NCBI RefSeq assembly: GCF_011762225.1
Contig: NZ_JAASQI010000009.1
Coordinates: 62,001-126,000 of the forward strand
Direction: 5' to 3'
DNA from: Pseudochelatococcus lubricantis
Lineage (GTDB): Bacteria > Pseudomonadota > Alphaproteobacteria > Rhizobiales > Beijerinckiaceae
Length of the DNA stretch: 64,000 bases
Position 1 is the stretch's first letter. Every line of letters begins with the position of its first letter. The translations under genes were made by a program, and so were the position numbers. This document shows positions 28,258 through 38,160 of the stretch, in pieces. Under the pieces are notes generated by a model that saw only the letters and a program-made list of their open reading frames with translations, was not told the origin of the DNA and did not search any database.

Positions 28258-30060
28258 ATGACAGAGGCGATGGACGAGATGAACGGACGCGATGCCGCCG
28301 GCGCCGGCCCGCGGGGTATGCCCGTCTACGAGGAGGCGCCGCAGCCGCACCTCTCGCGCGGCGCGCGCCTGTGGCTGTTCGTGCGCGATCTCTTCCGCAT
28401 GCGGTCCGACCGCTCCGGCCAGCGGGTGACGCTGGTGGGGGCGTTCTTCGTCGTGCTGTTCGCCACGCTGATCGGCCGCCTGTCGTGGATGGCGATGCAT
28501 CCCAAGGCGCCGAACGAGTTCAGGGGCGGCACCACGGTGGCGGCGGCCCGTCCGGATATCATCGACCGCAACGGCGTCGTGCTCGCCACCGACATCAAGA
28601 CGGTGTCGGTATTCGCCGAGCCGCGCAACATCATCGACGCCGACGAGGCGACCGAGCTGCTGACCGCCGTCCTGCCCGATCTCGACGCGCGTGAACTGCG
28701 CGACAAGCTCAGTACCAGCAAGGGCTTCGTCTGGGTCAAGCGCCAGATCACGCCGCGCCAGCAGGCGGAGGTGCACCGTCTTGGCATTCCCGGCGTCGGC
28801 TTCGTGCCGGAGAACAAGCGCGTCTACCCGAACGGCCCCATTGGCGCGCACGTGCTCGGCTTCGCCAACGTGGACAACGAAGGCATCGCCGGCATCGAGA
28901 AATACATGGACAACCAGGGGCTGAAGGCGCTGGCCGGCTACGGCTTCGCCCGCTCCGCCGACGATCTGGAGCCGGTGCGCCTGTCGCTCGACCTGCGCGC
29001 CACGGCTGCGGCGCGCGACGAGCTGGTGAAGGGCCTGGCGTACTTCCGGGCGAAAGCGGCAGCCTCCCTCATCCTCGACGTGAACACGGGCGAGGTGGTT
29101 TCGCTCGTCTCGCTGCCCGACTACGATCCCAACAATCCTGTCGACGCATTGCAGCCCGACCGCATCAACCGCATGATCGTCGGCGTGTTCGAGATGGGCT
29201 CGACCTTCAAGGCGCTGACGCTGGCCATGGGCCTCGACTCCGGCAAGGCCAACATCAACTCCACCTACGACGCGCGCGGCGGCCTGCATTACGGCCGCTT
29301 CACCATCAAGGACTACCACGGCAAGAACCGCATTCTCAACGTGCCGGAAATCTTCATCTATTCGTCGAACATCGGCACTGCCCGCATGGCCCTGCAGCAG
29401 GGCGTGCCGGCGCACAAGGCGTTCCTCAAGAAGATGGGCCAGCTCGACCGCATGCGCACGGAAATGCCGGAAAGCTCCGCGCCGCTGCTGCCGCCCAACT
29501 GGGGCGAGCTGAACACCATCACCATCTCCTACGGCCACGGCCTCGCGGTGGCGCCCATGCAGGCGGCGGCGGCCGTCGGCGCGCTGGTGAACGGCGGGCA
29601 GCTCGTCAACCCCACCTTCCTGCTGCGCACGGAGCAGGAGGCGCGGGCGAACGCGCCGCAGGTCATCAAGCCCGAAACGAGCGAGGCCATGCGCTTCGTC
29701 ATGCGCCTCAACGCGACGAAGGGGTCGGCGCGCAAGGCCGATGTGCCGGGTTACTTCGTGGGCGGCAAGACGGGCACTGCGGACAAGGTCATCAACGGCC
29801 GCTACGCCAAGAACAAGAACTTCACCACCTTCATGACAGTGCTGCCGGCGGACGATCCCAAATACCTGTTCCTGACTGTCTACGACGAGCCGCAGGCAAC
29901 GGCGGACAGCTACGGCTACGCAACCGCCGCCTGGAACGCGGGCGTGACGACGGGCAAGATCATGGCGCGGGTGGCGCCGCTGCTCGGCCTGCCGCCGCGC
30001 TTCGATGAGCCGGCCAATCCGTTCCCCACCATGGCGCGGCTGGGCGCCTGGGGGCTCTGA
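28258..30060 (+). CDS. ftsI: Septal peptidoglycan transpeptidase FtsI (PBP3)
   Basis: Crosslinks septal peptidoglycan. The 600-residue protein has a cytoplasmic tail (1-55), one membrane anchor (about 57-78), a pedestal domain beginning with RPDIIDRNGVVLAT (about 98-111), and a penicillin-binding domain. The catalytic Ser315 is in the STFK tetrad (315-318), SSN lies further on, and KTGT starts at Lys504. The start ATG at 28258 follows GAGAGGG and sits 34 bases after the ftsL stop. It acts with FtsW at the division site. Confidence 0.97.
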   Translation: MTEAMDEMNGRDAAGAGPRGMPVYEEAPQPHLSRGARLWLFVRDLFRMRSDRSGQRVTLVGAFFVVLFATLIGRLSWMAMHPKAPNEFRGGTTVAAARPDIIDRNGVVLATDIKTVSVFAEPRNIIDADEATELLTAVLPDLDARELRDKLSTSKGFVWVKRQITPRQQAEVHRLGIPGVGFVPENKRVYPNGPIGAHVLGFANVDNEGIAGIEKYMDNQGLKALAGYGFARSADDLEPVRLSLDLRATAAARDELVKGLAYFRAKAAASLILDVNTGEVVSLVSLPDYDPNNPVDALQPDRINRMIVGVFEMGSTFKALTLAMGLDSGKANINSTYDARGGLHYGRFTIKDYHGKNRILNVPEIFIYSSNIGTARMALQQGVPAHKAFLKKMGQLDRMRTEMPESSAPLLPPNWGELNTITISYGHGLAVAPMQAAAAVGALVNGGQLVNPTFLLRTEQEARANAPQVIKPETSEAMRFVMRLNATKGSARKADVPGYFVGGKTGTADKVINGRYAKNKNFTTFMTVLPADDPKYLFLTVYDEPQATADSYGYATAAWNAGVTTGKIMARVAPLLGLPPRFDEPANPFPTMARLGAWGL

Positions 30061-30096
30061 CGTGCATGACGGGCGATGACCGTGGGAGGCTGTGAC

Positions 30097-31575
30097 ATGG
30101 CGGACAACGATCGCGGCGCGGCCGCCCTCGCCGAGCTGCTGCCGGGCGTCGCCGTTCCCGATATCCGGGTGACGGGGCTGCGCCTCGACTCGCGCGCTGT
30201 CGCTGCCGGTGACGTGTTCTTCGCCGTGCCGGGCAACCGGGCGGACGGCCTCGCCTTCGCTGCGGACGCGGCGGCGAAGGGCGCGGCCGCAGTCGTGGGG
30301 GAGGCCGCGCGTCCCGCTGTCCTGCCGCCCTCCGTCGCCTATGTTCAGGTCGCCGACGTGCGCCGGGCCGTGGCGCTGGCGGCAGCGAGGTTCTACCCCC
30401 GCCAGCCGGAGAGGATCGTCGCCGTCACCGGCACCAGCGGCAAGAGTTCCGTGGTGGATTTCACGCGCCAGATATTCCTGCGCGCCGGCCGCCAGGCGGC
30501 GAGCCTCGGCACCATCGGCGTCGTCGCGCCGTCCGGCGCGGTCTACGGCTCGCTGACGACGCCGGACAGCATCAGCCTGCACAAGACGCTCGACCAGCTC
30601 GCGGGCGAGGGCGTGACGCATCTGGCGTTCGAGGCGTCCTCCCACGGCCTCGACCAGCACCGGCTCGACGGTGTGCGCCTGACGGCGGCAGCCTTCACCA
30701 ATCTGGGGCGCGACCATCTCGACTACCATCCGGACATCGAATCCTATCTCGCGGCCAAGCTGCGGCTGTTCGCGGACCTGCTGCCCGACGGCGCGCCCGC
30801 CGTCGTCAACGCCGATTCGCCGGAGGCCGCGCGCGTGGCCGAGGTCGCGCGTCGCCGGGGCCTGCCGCTCGTCGGCGTCGGCAGGGCGGGCGGGGAGATC
30901 GCGCTGCTGAACGCGGCGCGCGAGGGCTTCGCGCAGCGCCTGACGCTCCGCCATGCGGGCGTGACCCGCGACATCCGCCTGCCGCTCGCGGGCGATTTCC
31001 AGGCCTCGAATGCGCTCGTCGCCGCCGGCCTCGCCATCGCGGCGGGGGAGGAGGCCGATGCCGTATTCTCCGCGCTGGAGACGCTTCAGGGCGTGCGGGG
31101 AAGGCTGGAGCGGGTCGCGGAGGTCAACGGCGCGCTCGTCGTGGTGGATTACGCCCACAAGCCCGATGCGCTGGGCGCCGTGCTCGACACCCTGCGCGGC
31201 TACGCGACGGGCCGGCTCGTCGTGGCGTTTGGCGCGGGCGGCGACCGCGACAGGGGCAAGCGGCCGCTGATGGGCGCCATCGCGGCGCGCAAGGCGGACG
31301 TCGCCATCGTCACCGACGACAATCCGCGTTCCGAGGAGCCGGCCGCCATCCGCGCGGCCATTCTGGCGGCGGCGCGCGAGGTGCCGGGCGCCGACGTGAT
31401 CGAGATCGGCGACCGTCTCGCGGCCATCCGCCACGGCGTGCGGCTGCTGCAACCGGGGGATATCTTCGTCGTGGCCGGAAAAGGCCATGAAACGGGCCAG
31501 ATCATCGGGTCAACCACGGTTCACTTTTCTGATCACGAGGCGGTGCTCGCCGCCGTCGCGGAGCTGACATCATGA
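30097..31575 (+). CDS. murE: UDP-MurNAc-tripeptide synthetase MurE
   Basis: Adds the third stem-peptide residue, here most likely meso-diaminopimelate, to UDP-MurNAc-L-Ala-D-Glu. The 492-residue protein has the Mur N-terminal domain, the ATP loop GTSGKSS (112-118), TTPDS, the conserved His in EASSHGLDQHRL and a C-terminal domain with DDNPRSEEP. The DNPR motif marks the meso-DAP-specific enzyme. The start at 30097 has GGGAGG 7 bases upstream and is preferred over the ATG at 30076. It overlaps murF by 4 bp. Confidence 0.97.
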   Translation: MADNDRGAAALAELLPGVAVPDIRVTGLRLDSRAVAAGDVFFAVPGNRADGLAFAADAAAKGAAAVVGEAARPAVLPPSVAYVQVADVRRAVALAAARFYPRQPERIVAVTGTSGKSSVVDFTRQIFLRAGRQAASLGTIGVVAPSGAVYGSLTTPDSISLHKTLDQLAGEGVTHLAFEASSHGLDQHRLDGVRLTAAAFTNLGRDHLDYHPDIESYLAAKLRLFADLLPDGAPAVVNADSPEAARVAEVARRRGLPLVGVGRAGGEIALLNAAREGFAQRLTLRHAGVTRDIRLPLAGDFQASNALVAAGLAIAAGEEADAVFSALETLQGVRGRLERVAEVNGALVVVDYAHKPDALGAVLDTLRGYATGRLVVAFGAGGDRDRGKRPLMGAIAARKADVAIVTDDNPRSEEPAAIRAAILAAAREVPGADVIEIGDRLAAIRHGVRLLQPGDIFVVAGKGHETGQIIGSTTVHFSDHEAVLAAVAELTS

Positions 31576-33089
31576 CGCTTGCCATCCGGCCGGGGGATGC
31601 CGATTCGGTTGCCCCCCGCGCGCCCCAACCGCCCGCCGAGGTGCTCTGGTCGGGGCTCGACCTCATCCCGGCGCTGAACGCCCGTGCCGCCGACGGCCTG
31701 CCCGACCGGGTGACGGGCATCTCCATCGACACCCGCACGCTCGCGCCGGGCGACCTGTTCTTCGCCGTCAGGGGCGGCAACAGCGACGGCCATGCCTATG
31801 TCGCGCAGGCACTGGAAAACGGCGCGGCGGCGGCCGTCGTCGACGAGGCGCACGCGCCGCAGCTCCAAGGCACGGGGCCGCTCTACGTGGTGAAGGACGT
31901 GCTCGCCGCGCTCGTCTCGCTCGGCCGTGCCGCGCGTGCCCGCGCGCGCGCGCATGTCATCGCGGTCACCGGCTCCGTCGGCAAGACGAGCACGAAGGAG
32001 GCGCTGCGGATGGCGCTCGGCGGCCAGGGGCGCACGCATGCCTCCGCGGCCTCCTACAACAACCATTGGGGCGTGCCGCTGTCGCTGGCGCGCATGCCGC
32101 GGCGCACGCAATACGGCATCTTCGAGATCGGCATGAACGCGCCGGGCGAGGTGCGGCCGCTGTCGCAGATGGTGCGCCCGCACGTGGCCATCGTCACCAC
32201 GGTGGGGCCGGTTCACCTCGAATACTTCCCCTCCGTCGCGGCGATCGCGGATGCCAAGGGTGAGATTTTCGCGGGGCTTGAGCCGGGCGGCGTCGCCATC
32301 CTCAACCGCGACAACGACCAGTTCGAGCGGCTGAAGGCGCATGCGCTCGCCTCCCGCGCCGGGCGGATCGTTTCCTTCGGCGAGCATGAGCAGGCGGACG
32401 TGCGCGCCCAACGGATCATCCTGAAGCCGGAGATGACGGTGGTCGAGGCGCAGGTGTTCGGCGCGCCGGTGGTGTACCGCATCGGCTCGCCCGGGCGGCA
32501 TATCGCGCTCAACAGCCTCGCGGTGCTCGCGGCCGTTCAGGCGGTGGACGGCGACCTCGCGCTGGCGGCGCTGGCGCTCGGCCAGCTCGCTCCCCCCGAG
32601 GGGCGCGGCGAGCGCGTGCGGCTGTCCGCGCCCGGTGGCGAGTTCAGCGATCCGGAAGGCGCGTTCCTGCTGATCGACGAGAGCTACAACGCCAATCCGT
32701 CATCGATGACGGCGGCGCTCAACATGCTGGGGCAGGCGGACGTCGGCCTGCGCGGCAGGCGCATCGCGGTGCTCGCCGACATGCTGGAGCTGGGTGCCGA
32801 CAGCGCCGGCCTGCACGCGGCGCTGAACGGCCCCATCGTGGACAACGATATCGATCTCGTCTTCGCGGCGGGCCCGGCCATGCATCACCTGTGGCGCGCC
32901 CTTGCACCCGAGACGCGCGGGGCGTATGCCGAAACGCCGGCCGAACTTGAGGGCGCTGTCCTGCGCACCGTCCGCGCCGGCGATGCCGTCATGGTCAAGG
33001 GATCGAACGGCACGAAAGTGTCGCGCATCGTCGCGGCGCTGAAGAACCATTTCCCGGCGGTGAACACGAATGGCGCCCGCACCGCCTGA
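31572..33089 (+). CDS. murF: UDP-MurNAc-tripeptide-D-alanyl-D-alanine ligase MurF
   Basis: Adds D-Ala-D-Ala to the UDP-MurNAc tripeptide. It has 505 residues. The ATP loop [12 protein letters not shown] lies at about 136-147, [14 protein letters not shown] follows, and [10 protein letters not shown] leads to VGPVHLEYF. The C-terminal domain shows [13 protein letters not shown] with the family's ESYNAN motif. Its ATG overlaps the murE TGA, indicating coupled translation. D-Ala-D-Ala must come from a Ddl enzyme not encoded in this cluster. Confidence 0.97.
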   Translation: MTLAIRPGDADSVAPRAPQPPAEVLWSGLDLIPALNARAADGLPDRVTGISIDTRTLAPGDLFFAVRGGNSDGHAYVAQALENGAAAAVVDEAHAPQLQGTGPLYVVKDVLAALVSLGRAARARARAHVIAVTGSVGKTSTKEALRMALGGQGRTHASAASYNNHWGVPLSLARMPRRTQYGIFEIGMNAPGEVRPLSQMVRPHVAIVTTVGPVHLEYFPSVAAIADAKGEIFAGLEPGGVAILNRDNDQFERLKAHALASRAGRIVSFGEHEQADVRAQRIILKPEMTVVEAQVFGAPVVYRIGSPGRHIALNSLAVLAAVQAVDGDLALAALALGQLAPPEGRGERVRLSAPGGEFSDPEGAFLLIDESYNANPSSMTAALNMLGQADVGLRGRRIAVLADMLELGADSAGLHAALNGPIVDNDIDLVFAAGPAMHHLWRALAPETRGAYAETPAELEGAVLRTVRAGDAVMVKGSNGTKVSRIVAALKNHFPAVNTNGARTA

Positions 33090-33136
33090 CCGGCAATCGG
33101 AACAGCAACTTCAGGGCTGACGGAGACCGACAGCGC

Positions 33137-34240
33137 ATGTTTATCTGGCTTGCGGAACTGAGTGCCTCGGTGCCGGCGCTCAACGTGTTCCGCTACATCA
33201 CCTTCCGCACCGGGGCGGCGACCGCCACCGCGATGTTCTTCGTCTTCATGTTCGGCCCTGCCATCATCGCCTCGCTGCGGGTGCGGCAGGGCAAGGGCCA
33301 GCCGATCCGCACCGACGGACCGCAGTCGCACCTCGCCAAGAAGGGCACGCCGACCATGGGCGGCCTGATGATCCTCTCCGGCGTGCTGGTCTCCGCGCTG
33401 TTGTGGGCGAACCTCGCCAATCCCTATGTCTGGGTGGTGCTGTTCGTCACGCTTGGCTTCGGCGCCATCGGCTTCTATGACGACTATCTGAAGGTCACCA
33501 AGCAGTCGCACAAGGGCTTTTCGGGCCGCCTGCGGCTCGGCATCGAGGGGCTGATCGGGTTCGTCGCCTGCGTCGTCATCGTGCTGGTGAGCCGCGAGAC
33601 GCTGCCGCCGGCGCGGGAGCTGCTGGCGACGTCGGTGGCGATCCCCTTTGTCAAGGATCTGCTGATAGATCTCGGCTGGTTCTTCGCCGTGTTCGGCACG
33701 CTCGTCATCGTGGGCGCGGGCAACGCCGTCAACCTCACGGATGGCCTCGACGGCCTCGCCATCGTGCCGGTGATGATCGCTGCCGCGACCTTCGGCTTCA
33801 TCGCCTATCTCGTCGGCAACGCCATCTTCGCCAACTACCTGCAGCTCAACTTCGTGCAGGGCGTGGGCGAGCTTTCGGTGCTTTGCGGCGCGCTGATCGG
33901 GGCGGGCATCGGCTTCCTGTGGTTCAACGCGCCGCCCGCGCAGATCTTCATGGGCGACACCGGCTCGCTGGCGCTCGGCGGCATGCTGGGGACGATCGCG
34001 GTCGCGACCAAGCACGAGATCGTGCTCGCCATCGTCGGCGGCCTGTTCGTGCTGGAGGCGCTGTCCGTCATCGTGCAGGTGGCTTCCTTCAAGCTCACGG
34101 GCAAGCGCGTGTTCAAGATGGCGCCCATCCATCATCACTTCGAGCAACTCGGCTGGACGGAGCCGCAGGTCGTGATCCGCTTCTGGATCATCGCCGTGGT
34201 GCTGGCGCTCGTCGGCCTCTCCACGCTGAAGCTGCGGTAG
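33137..34240 (+). CDS. mraY: Phospho-N-acetylmuramoyl-pentapeptide transferase MraY
   Basis: Makes lipid I by moving phospho-MurNAc-pentapeptide onto undecaprenyl phosphate in the inner membrane. The 367-residue protein has ten predicted helices. Signatures are [13 protein letters not shown] (about 71-83), FYDDYLKV (about 114), [13 protein letters not shown] and the acidic/His cluster MAPIHHHFE (about 331). Its TAG stop lies inside the start of a palindromic repeat (34238 onward) that separates it from murD. Confidence 0.97.
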   Translation: MFIWLAELSASVPALNVFRYITFRTGAATATAMFFVFMFGPAIIASLRVRQGKGQPIRTDGPQSHLAKKGTPTMGGLMILSGVLVSALLWANLANPYVWVVLFVTLGFGAIGFYDDYLKVTKQSHKGFSGRLRLGIEGLIGFVACVVIVLVSRETLPPARELLATSVAIPFVKDLLIDLGWFFAVFGTLVIVGAGNAVNLTDGLDGLAIVPVMIAAATFGFIAYLVGNAIFANYLQLNFVQGVGELSVLCGALIGAGIGFLWFNAPPAQIFMGDTGSLALGGMLGTIAVATKHEIVLAIVGGLFVLEALSVIVQVASFKLTGKRVFKMAPIHHHFEQLGWTEPQVVIRFWIIAVVLALVGLSTLKLR

Positions 34241-34333
34241 AGCGCTTCTACGTTCCATTAAAACGCGGAAGTGTTCTGTCCTTTTGTTCGAGCATATCTT
34301 TCCGGAAAGCGGCACGCGCTTTCCGGATCATGC
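34238..34333. repeat. RIME-like palindromic element inside the dcw cluster
   Basis: The sequence begins TAGAGCGCTTCTACGTTCC and continues with AAACGCGGAAGTG, an imperfect stem. It ends with a second stem, TCCGGAAAGCG and CGCTTCCGGA, with one bulged base. The left end shares the GAGCGCTT block of the 104-bp elements. The first three bases are the mraY stop codon. It lies on the sense strand of a cotranscribed cluster. Confidence 0.65.
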
Positions 34334-34356
34334 CTCAGATTGAAAGCTGACTTGGA

Positions 34357-35769
34357 ATGACCCCGGTAACATCGTTCAAGGGCAAGCGCGTTCTTGTTTT
34401 CGGTCTCGGCGGCTCGGGCCTCGCCACGGCCGGGGCGCTGGTGGCGGGCGGCGCGGACGTCATCGCCTGGGACGACGGCGAGCAGGGGCGCGAGAAGGCG
34501 CGCGCCGCCGGCATCGCGGTCGCGGATCTGCGCGAGGCGGACTGGAACGCGGCGCAGGCGCTCGTGCTGTCGCCCGGCGTGCCGCTCACCCATCCCGAGC
34601 CGCACTGGTCGGTGAGGCTGGCGCGCGCGGCGGGCGTCGAGGTCATCGGCGATATCGAGCTGTTCGCACGCGAGCGGCGGCTGATCGCCCCCGACGCGCC
34701 CTTCATCGCCATCACCGGCACCAACGGCAAGTCGACGACCACGGCCCTGATCGCCCACCTGCTGCGCGAGGCGGGGCGGGACGTGCAGCTCGGCGGCAAC
34801 ATCGGCACAGCCATCCTGTCGCTGGAGCCGCCGGCGCGGGAGCGGGTGCACGTCGTCGAGTGCTCGTCGTTCCAGATCGATCTCGCGCCCTCGCTCGATC
34901 CCACGGTGGGTGTGCTGCTGAACCTCACGCCGGACCATATCGACCGCCACGGCTCGATGGAGAACTATGCCGCTATCAAGGAGCGGCTGGTGGCGAAATC
35001 CGGCACGGCAGTCATCGGCGTCGACGACGCATATACGGCCGCCATCGCGGCAAGGCTCTCGGCAAGGCTTGCGGAAAGCGTCGCGGCGGCGGGCGTGCGC
35101 GTCGTGCCGCTCAGCGTGGCGCGGGCGCTGGAGCGGGGCTTCGCGCTTGCCGGCACGCGGATCGTGCGCGATGGCGTCCCGGTGGCGGACCTGGCGGGCA
35201 TCGGCTCGCTGCGCGGCCGGCACAACGCGCAGAATGCGGCCGCGGCCTTCGCCGCCGTAACGGCGATCGGCGTGCCCGACGACGTGGCCGCCCGGGGCCT
35301 CGCGACCTTCCCGGGCCTCGCCCACCGCATGGAGACGGTGGGGCGCGCGGGCAACGTGCTGTTCGTCAACGATTCCAAGGCCACCAACGCGGATGCGACC
35401 GAAAAGGCGCTCGCGGCCTTCGACCGCATTTTCTGGATCGTCGGCGGGCGGCAGAAGGAAGGCGGCATCGCGCCGTTAACGGAATATTTTCCAAAAATCG
35501 TTCATGCTTACCTCATCGGTGAATCGAGCGCGGACTTTGCGCGCACGCTCGACGGCAAGGTGCCCTGCAGCCTGAGCGGCACGCTCGATCAGGCGTTGCG
35601 GGATGCGGCCGTGGCGGCGGGCAACGACCGGGCGGGAGAGGCGCAAGGTGAAGCGGTCGTGCTGCTGTCGCCGGCCTGCGCCTCCTACGACCAGTTCCCG
35701 AATTTTGAGGTGCGTGGCGATCGTTTTCGCGATGCTGTGCGGGCTTTGCCGGGAGTTACGCCGGTTTGA
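34357..35769 (+). CDS. murD: UDP-MurNAc-L-alanine-D-glutamate ligase MurD
   Basis: Adds D-glutamate to UDP-MurNAc-L-Ala. It has 470 residues with the UDP-binding N-terminal [17 protein letters not shown], the ATP loop [16 protein letters not shown] (about 124-139) and [16 protein letters not shown]. The C-terminal domain begins at [13 protein letters not shown], with [17 protein letters not shown] at the end. It starts 116 bp after mraY, the widest gap among the mur genes, filled by the repeat element. The ftsW start follows 11 bp later. Confidence 0.97.
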   Translation: MTPVTSFKGKRVLVFGLGGSGLATAGALVAGGADVIAWDDGEQGREKARAAGIAVADLREADWNAAQALVLSPGVPLTHPEPHWSVRLARAAGVEVIGDIELFARERRLIAPDAPFIAITGTNGKSTTTALIAHLLREAGRDVQLGGNIGTAILSLEPPARERVHVVECSSFQIDLAPSLDPTVGVLLNLTPDHIDRHGSMENYAAIKERLVAKSGTAVIGVDDAYTAAIAARLSARLAESVAAAGVRVVPLSVARALERGFALAGTRIVRDGVPVADLAGIGSLRGRHNAQNAAAAFAAVTAIGVPDDVAARGLATFPGLAHRMETVGRAGNVLFVNDSKATNADATEKALAAFDRIFWIVGGRQKEGGIAPLTEYFPKIVHAYLIGESSADFARTLDGKVPCSLSGTLDQALRDAAVAAGNDRAGEAQGEAVVLLSPACASYDQFPNFEVRGDRFRDAVRALPGVTPV

Positions 35770-35780
35770 GGGGTTGAGGA

Positions 35781-36929
35781 ATGGCTTCGCGGGCTGAGCG
35801 CACCTATGCGGGGGAATGGCTGTGGACGGTCGACCGGCTGTCGCTGGCCGCCGTCGGCGCGCTGATGGTGGCCGGGCTCGTGTTTCTGATGGGCGGCGGT
35901 CCGCCCGTGGCGGAGCGGCTGGGCCTGTCGGACTTCCACTTCGTCAACCGGCAGGTGTTCCACCTCATCCCGACAATTGTCATCCTGCTCGGCGCCTCCA
36001 TGCTGCCGCCGCGCTACGTGCGCCGCGCGGCGCTGCTCACCTATCTCGGCGGCATGCTGCTCATCGTCCTCGCGCTCTACATGGGGCCGGAGGTGAAGGG
36101 CTCGCGGCGCTGGTTCGTGCTCGGCGGGCTCACGCTGCAGCCGTCCGAATTCGTCAAGCCGGCTTTCGTGGTGCTCACCGCCTGGCTGTTCGCGGAGGGT
36201 AACCGCCGCAAGGACATGCCCGGCACGCTGCTCGCCATCCTGATACTGCCCGCCACCATCGTGCCGCTGATCCTTCAGCCGGACATCGGCCAGACCATGC
36301 TCACGACGATCGTATGGGCGTGCCTGTTCTTCACGGCGGGGCTGCATATGTTCTGGGTGCTCGGCATCGGCGGCATCGCGCTGCTCGGGCTCGTGGCGGC
36401 CTATGAGTTCATCGGCCACGTGCGGGCGCGCATCGAGCGCTTCCTCGATCCCTCGTCTGGCGACAGCTTCCAGGTCAATACGGCGCTCGATGCCTTCGCG
36501 CAGGGCGGCTGGCTCGGCAAGGGGCCGGGCGAGGGCACCGTGAAGCGCATCCTGCCCGACGCCCATACCGACTTCATCTTCGCCGCCACCGCGGAGGAAT
36601 TCGGCGTCGTCGTCTGCATCGGCCTCGTGCTGCTCTTCGCCTTCATCGTGCTGCGCAGTCTCGCCATGGCCCGGCGCAACGAGGACCCGTTCTGCCGGCT
36701 GGCCGCGACGGGGCTCATCACGCTGTTCGGCGTGCAGGCCTGCATCAACATGATGGTGAACGTGCATCTTCTCCCGGCGAAGGGCATGACGCTGCCCTTC
36801 GTCTCCTACGGCGGCTCGTCGCTGTGGTCGCTGGCGCTCGCCATGGGCTTCCTGATCGCGCTCACCCGCAAGCGCCCGCGCGCGGCGATCCTCGACCGCG
36901 GCATTCCGGCGGATGGCTACGATGGTTGA
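35781..36929 (+). CDS. ftsW: Septal peptidoglycan polymerase FtsW
   Basis: SEDS-family glycosyltransferase that polymerises lipid II at the septum together with FtsI. It has 382 residues and about ten membrane helices. Recognisable are KGSRRWFVLGGLTLQPSEF (about 107-125), the QPDIGQTML segment with the catalytic-cavity Asp, VNTALDAFAQGGWLGKGPGEG and the late FVSYGGSSL. The C-terminus is short. Its stop lies within the first codons of murG, so the two overlap by 17 bp. Confidence 0.97.
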   Translation: MASRAERTYAGEWLWTVDRLSLAAVGALMVAGLVFLMGGGPPVAERLGLSDFHFVNRQVFHLIPTIVILLGASMLPPRYVRRAALLTYLGGMLLIVLALYMGPEVKGSRRWFVLGGLTLQPSEFVKPAFVVLTAWLFAEGNRRKDMPGTLLAILILPATIVPLILQPDIGQTMLTTIVWACLFFTAGLHMFWVLGIGGIALLGLVAAYEFIGHVRARIERFLDPSSGDSFQVNTALDAFAQGGWLGKGPGEGTVKRILPDAHTDFIFAATAEEFGVVVCIGLVLLFAFIVLRSLAMARRNEDPFCRLAATGLITLFGVQACINMMVNVHLLPAKGMTLPFVSYGGSSLWSLALAMGFLIALTRKRPRAAILDRGIPADGYDG

Positions 36930-38058
36930 CACGCAGAACGCGCCTCTTGTCATCGTCGCCGCCGGCGGCACGGGCGGCCATCTGTTCCCGGCCGAAGCGC
37001 TGACAGTGGCACTGAAGGCGCGCGGCGCGCGGGTGGAACTCGCCACCGATACGCGCGCGGCGAAATTCGCCGGCAGTTTTCCCGCCGACGCCATCATCGA
37101 GTTTCCCGCCGCGACGCCGTCCGGCCGCTCGCCACTCACGGCGCTGAAGGCGGTGGTGACGCTGGCGCGCGGCTTCCTCGCCGCGCGCGGGGCCATCCGC
37201 GCACGCCGGCCCGCGGTCGTCGTCGGCTTCGGCGGCTATCCGACAGTTCCGCCGCTGCTGGCGGCCGCGTCGCTGCGCGTGCCCGTCATCGTGCATGAGC
37301 AGAATGCGGTGCTGGGGCGCGCCAACCTGATGCTGAGCCGCTTCGCCACGCTGATCGCCACGGGGTTTCCCGGCGTCGGCAAGGTGCCCGAGGGCGCGCG
37401 GGGCCGTGTCGCGCATGTCGGCAACCCGGTGCGCCCGGCGGTGCGCGAGGCAGCGGCGGTGCCCTTCCGGCCGCTGGATGCGGCGGGCACGCTCAGCCTG
37501 GTGGTGACGGGCGGCAGCCAGGGCGCGCGGGTGATGAGCGACATCGTGCCGCCCGCTGTCGAGCAGCTGCCGGAGAACCTGCGCCGGCGCCTCTCCATCG
37601 TCCAGCAGGCGCGCGCCGAGGATGTGGAGCGCGTGCGCGAGACCTACGCCCGGCTCGGCGTGGCTGCGGAAATCGCGCCCTTCTTCACCGATCTGCCGCG
37701 CCGGATGGCGGAGGCCCATCTCGTGATCGGGCGCGCGGGCGCTTCCACGGTGGCGGAACTCGCCGTGATCGGGCGCGCGTCCATTCTGGTGCCGCTGCCC
37801 GGCTCGCTCGATCAGGATCAGGCGGCGAACGCGGCGGTGCTGGTGCACGCGGGCGCGGCCTCCGCCGTGGCGCAGAAGGACTTCACGCCGGACTGGCTGG
37901 CGCGCGAACTCGCGGCCCGCTTCGACGATCCGGCATCGTTGCAGCGCGCGGCGGAGGCGGCGCGCACGGCCGGCTATCCGGATGCGGCTGAGCGGCTCGC
38001 CGACAGGGTCCTGCGCGTGGCGCGCGGCGAAAAGATAACCGAAACGGCGGCCGGATAG
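36913..38058 (+). CDS. murG: Lipid II synthase MurG
   Basis: Transfers GlcNAc from UDP-GlcNAc onto lipid I to complete lipid II at the inner face of the membrane. The 381-residue protein has the N-terminal GGTGGHLFPAEAL loop (about 18-30), FGGYPTVPPLLAA, VIVHEQNAVLGRAN, the second GTGGSQGAR-type loop (VVTGGSQGARVM) and GRAGASTVAELAVIGR for the sugar nucleotide. The start is either the ATG at 36913 or the one at 36922; both overlap the ftsW end. Confidence 0.97.
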   Translation: MATMVDTQNAPLVIVAAGGTGGHLFPAEALTVALKARGARVELATDTRAAKFAGSFPADAIIEFPAATPSGRSPLTALKAVVTLARGFLAARGAIRARRPAVVVGFGGYPTVPPLLAAASLRVPVIVHEQNAVLGRANLMLSRFATLIATGFPGVGKVPEGARGRVAHVGNPVRPAVREAAAVPFRPLDAAGTLSLVVTGGSQGARVMSDIVPPAVEQLPENLRRRLSIVQQARAEDVERVRETYARLGVAAEIAPFFTDLPRRMAEAHLVIGRAGASTVAELAVIGRASILVPLPGSLDQDQAANAAVLVHAGAASAVAQKDFTPDWLARELAARFDDPASLQRAAEAARTAGYPDAAERLADRVLRVARGEKITETAAG

Positions 38059-38160
38059 TTGAATTCGGGCGCACTCGGGCGCAAAACGCGAACGTGACAT
38101 CGAAATCTGAAATCACGGAAGCAAGGGTGTCCGTGAAACAAGTCTGAAGGAAAGCGGTTC

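Noticed and set aside
27904-31488. A 1194-codon open frame on the minus strand opposite ftsI and murE
   Set aside because: It lies antisense to two unmistakable genes. High G+C with strong third-position bias leaves long stop-free frames on the other strand; the translation is Arg/His/Gly/Ala-rich without domains.
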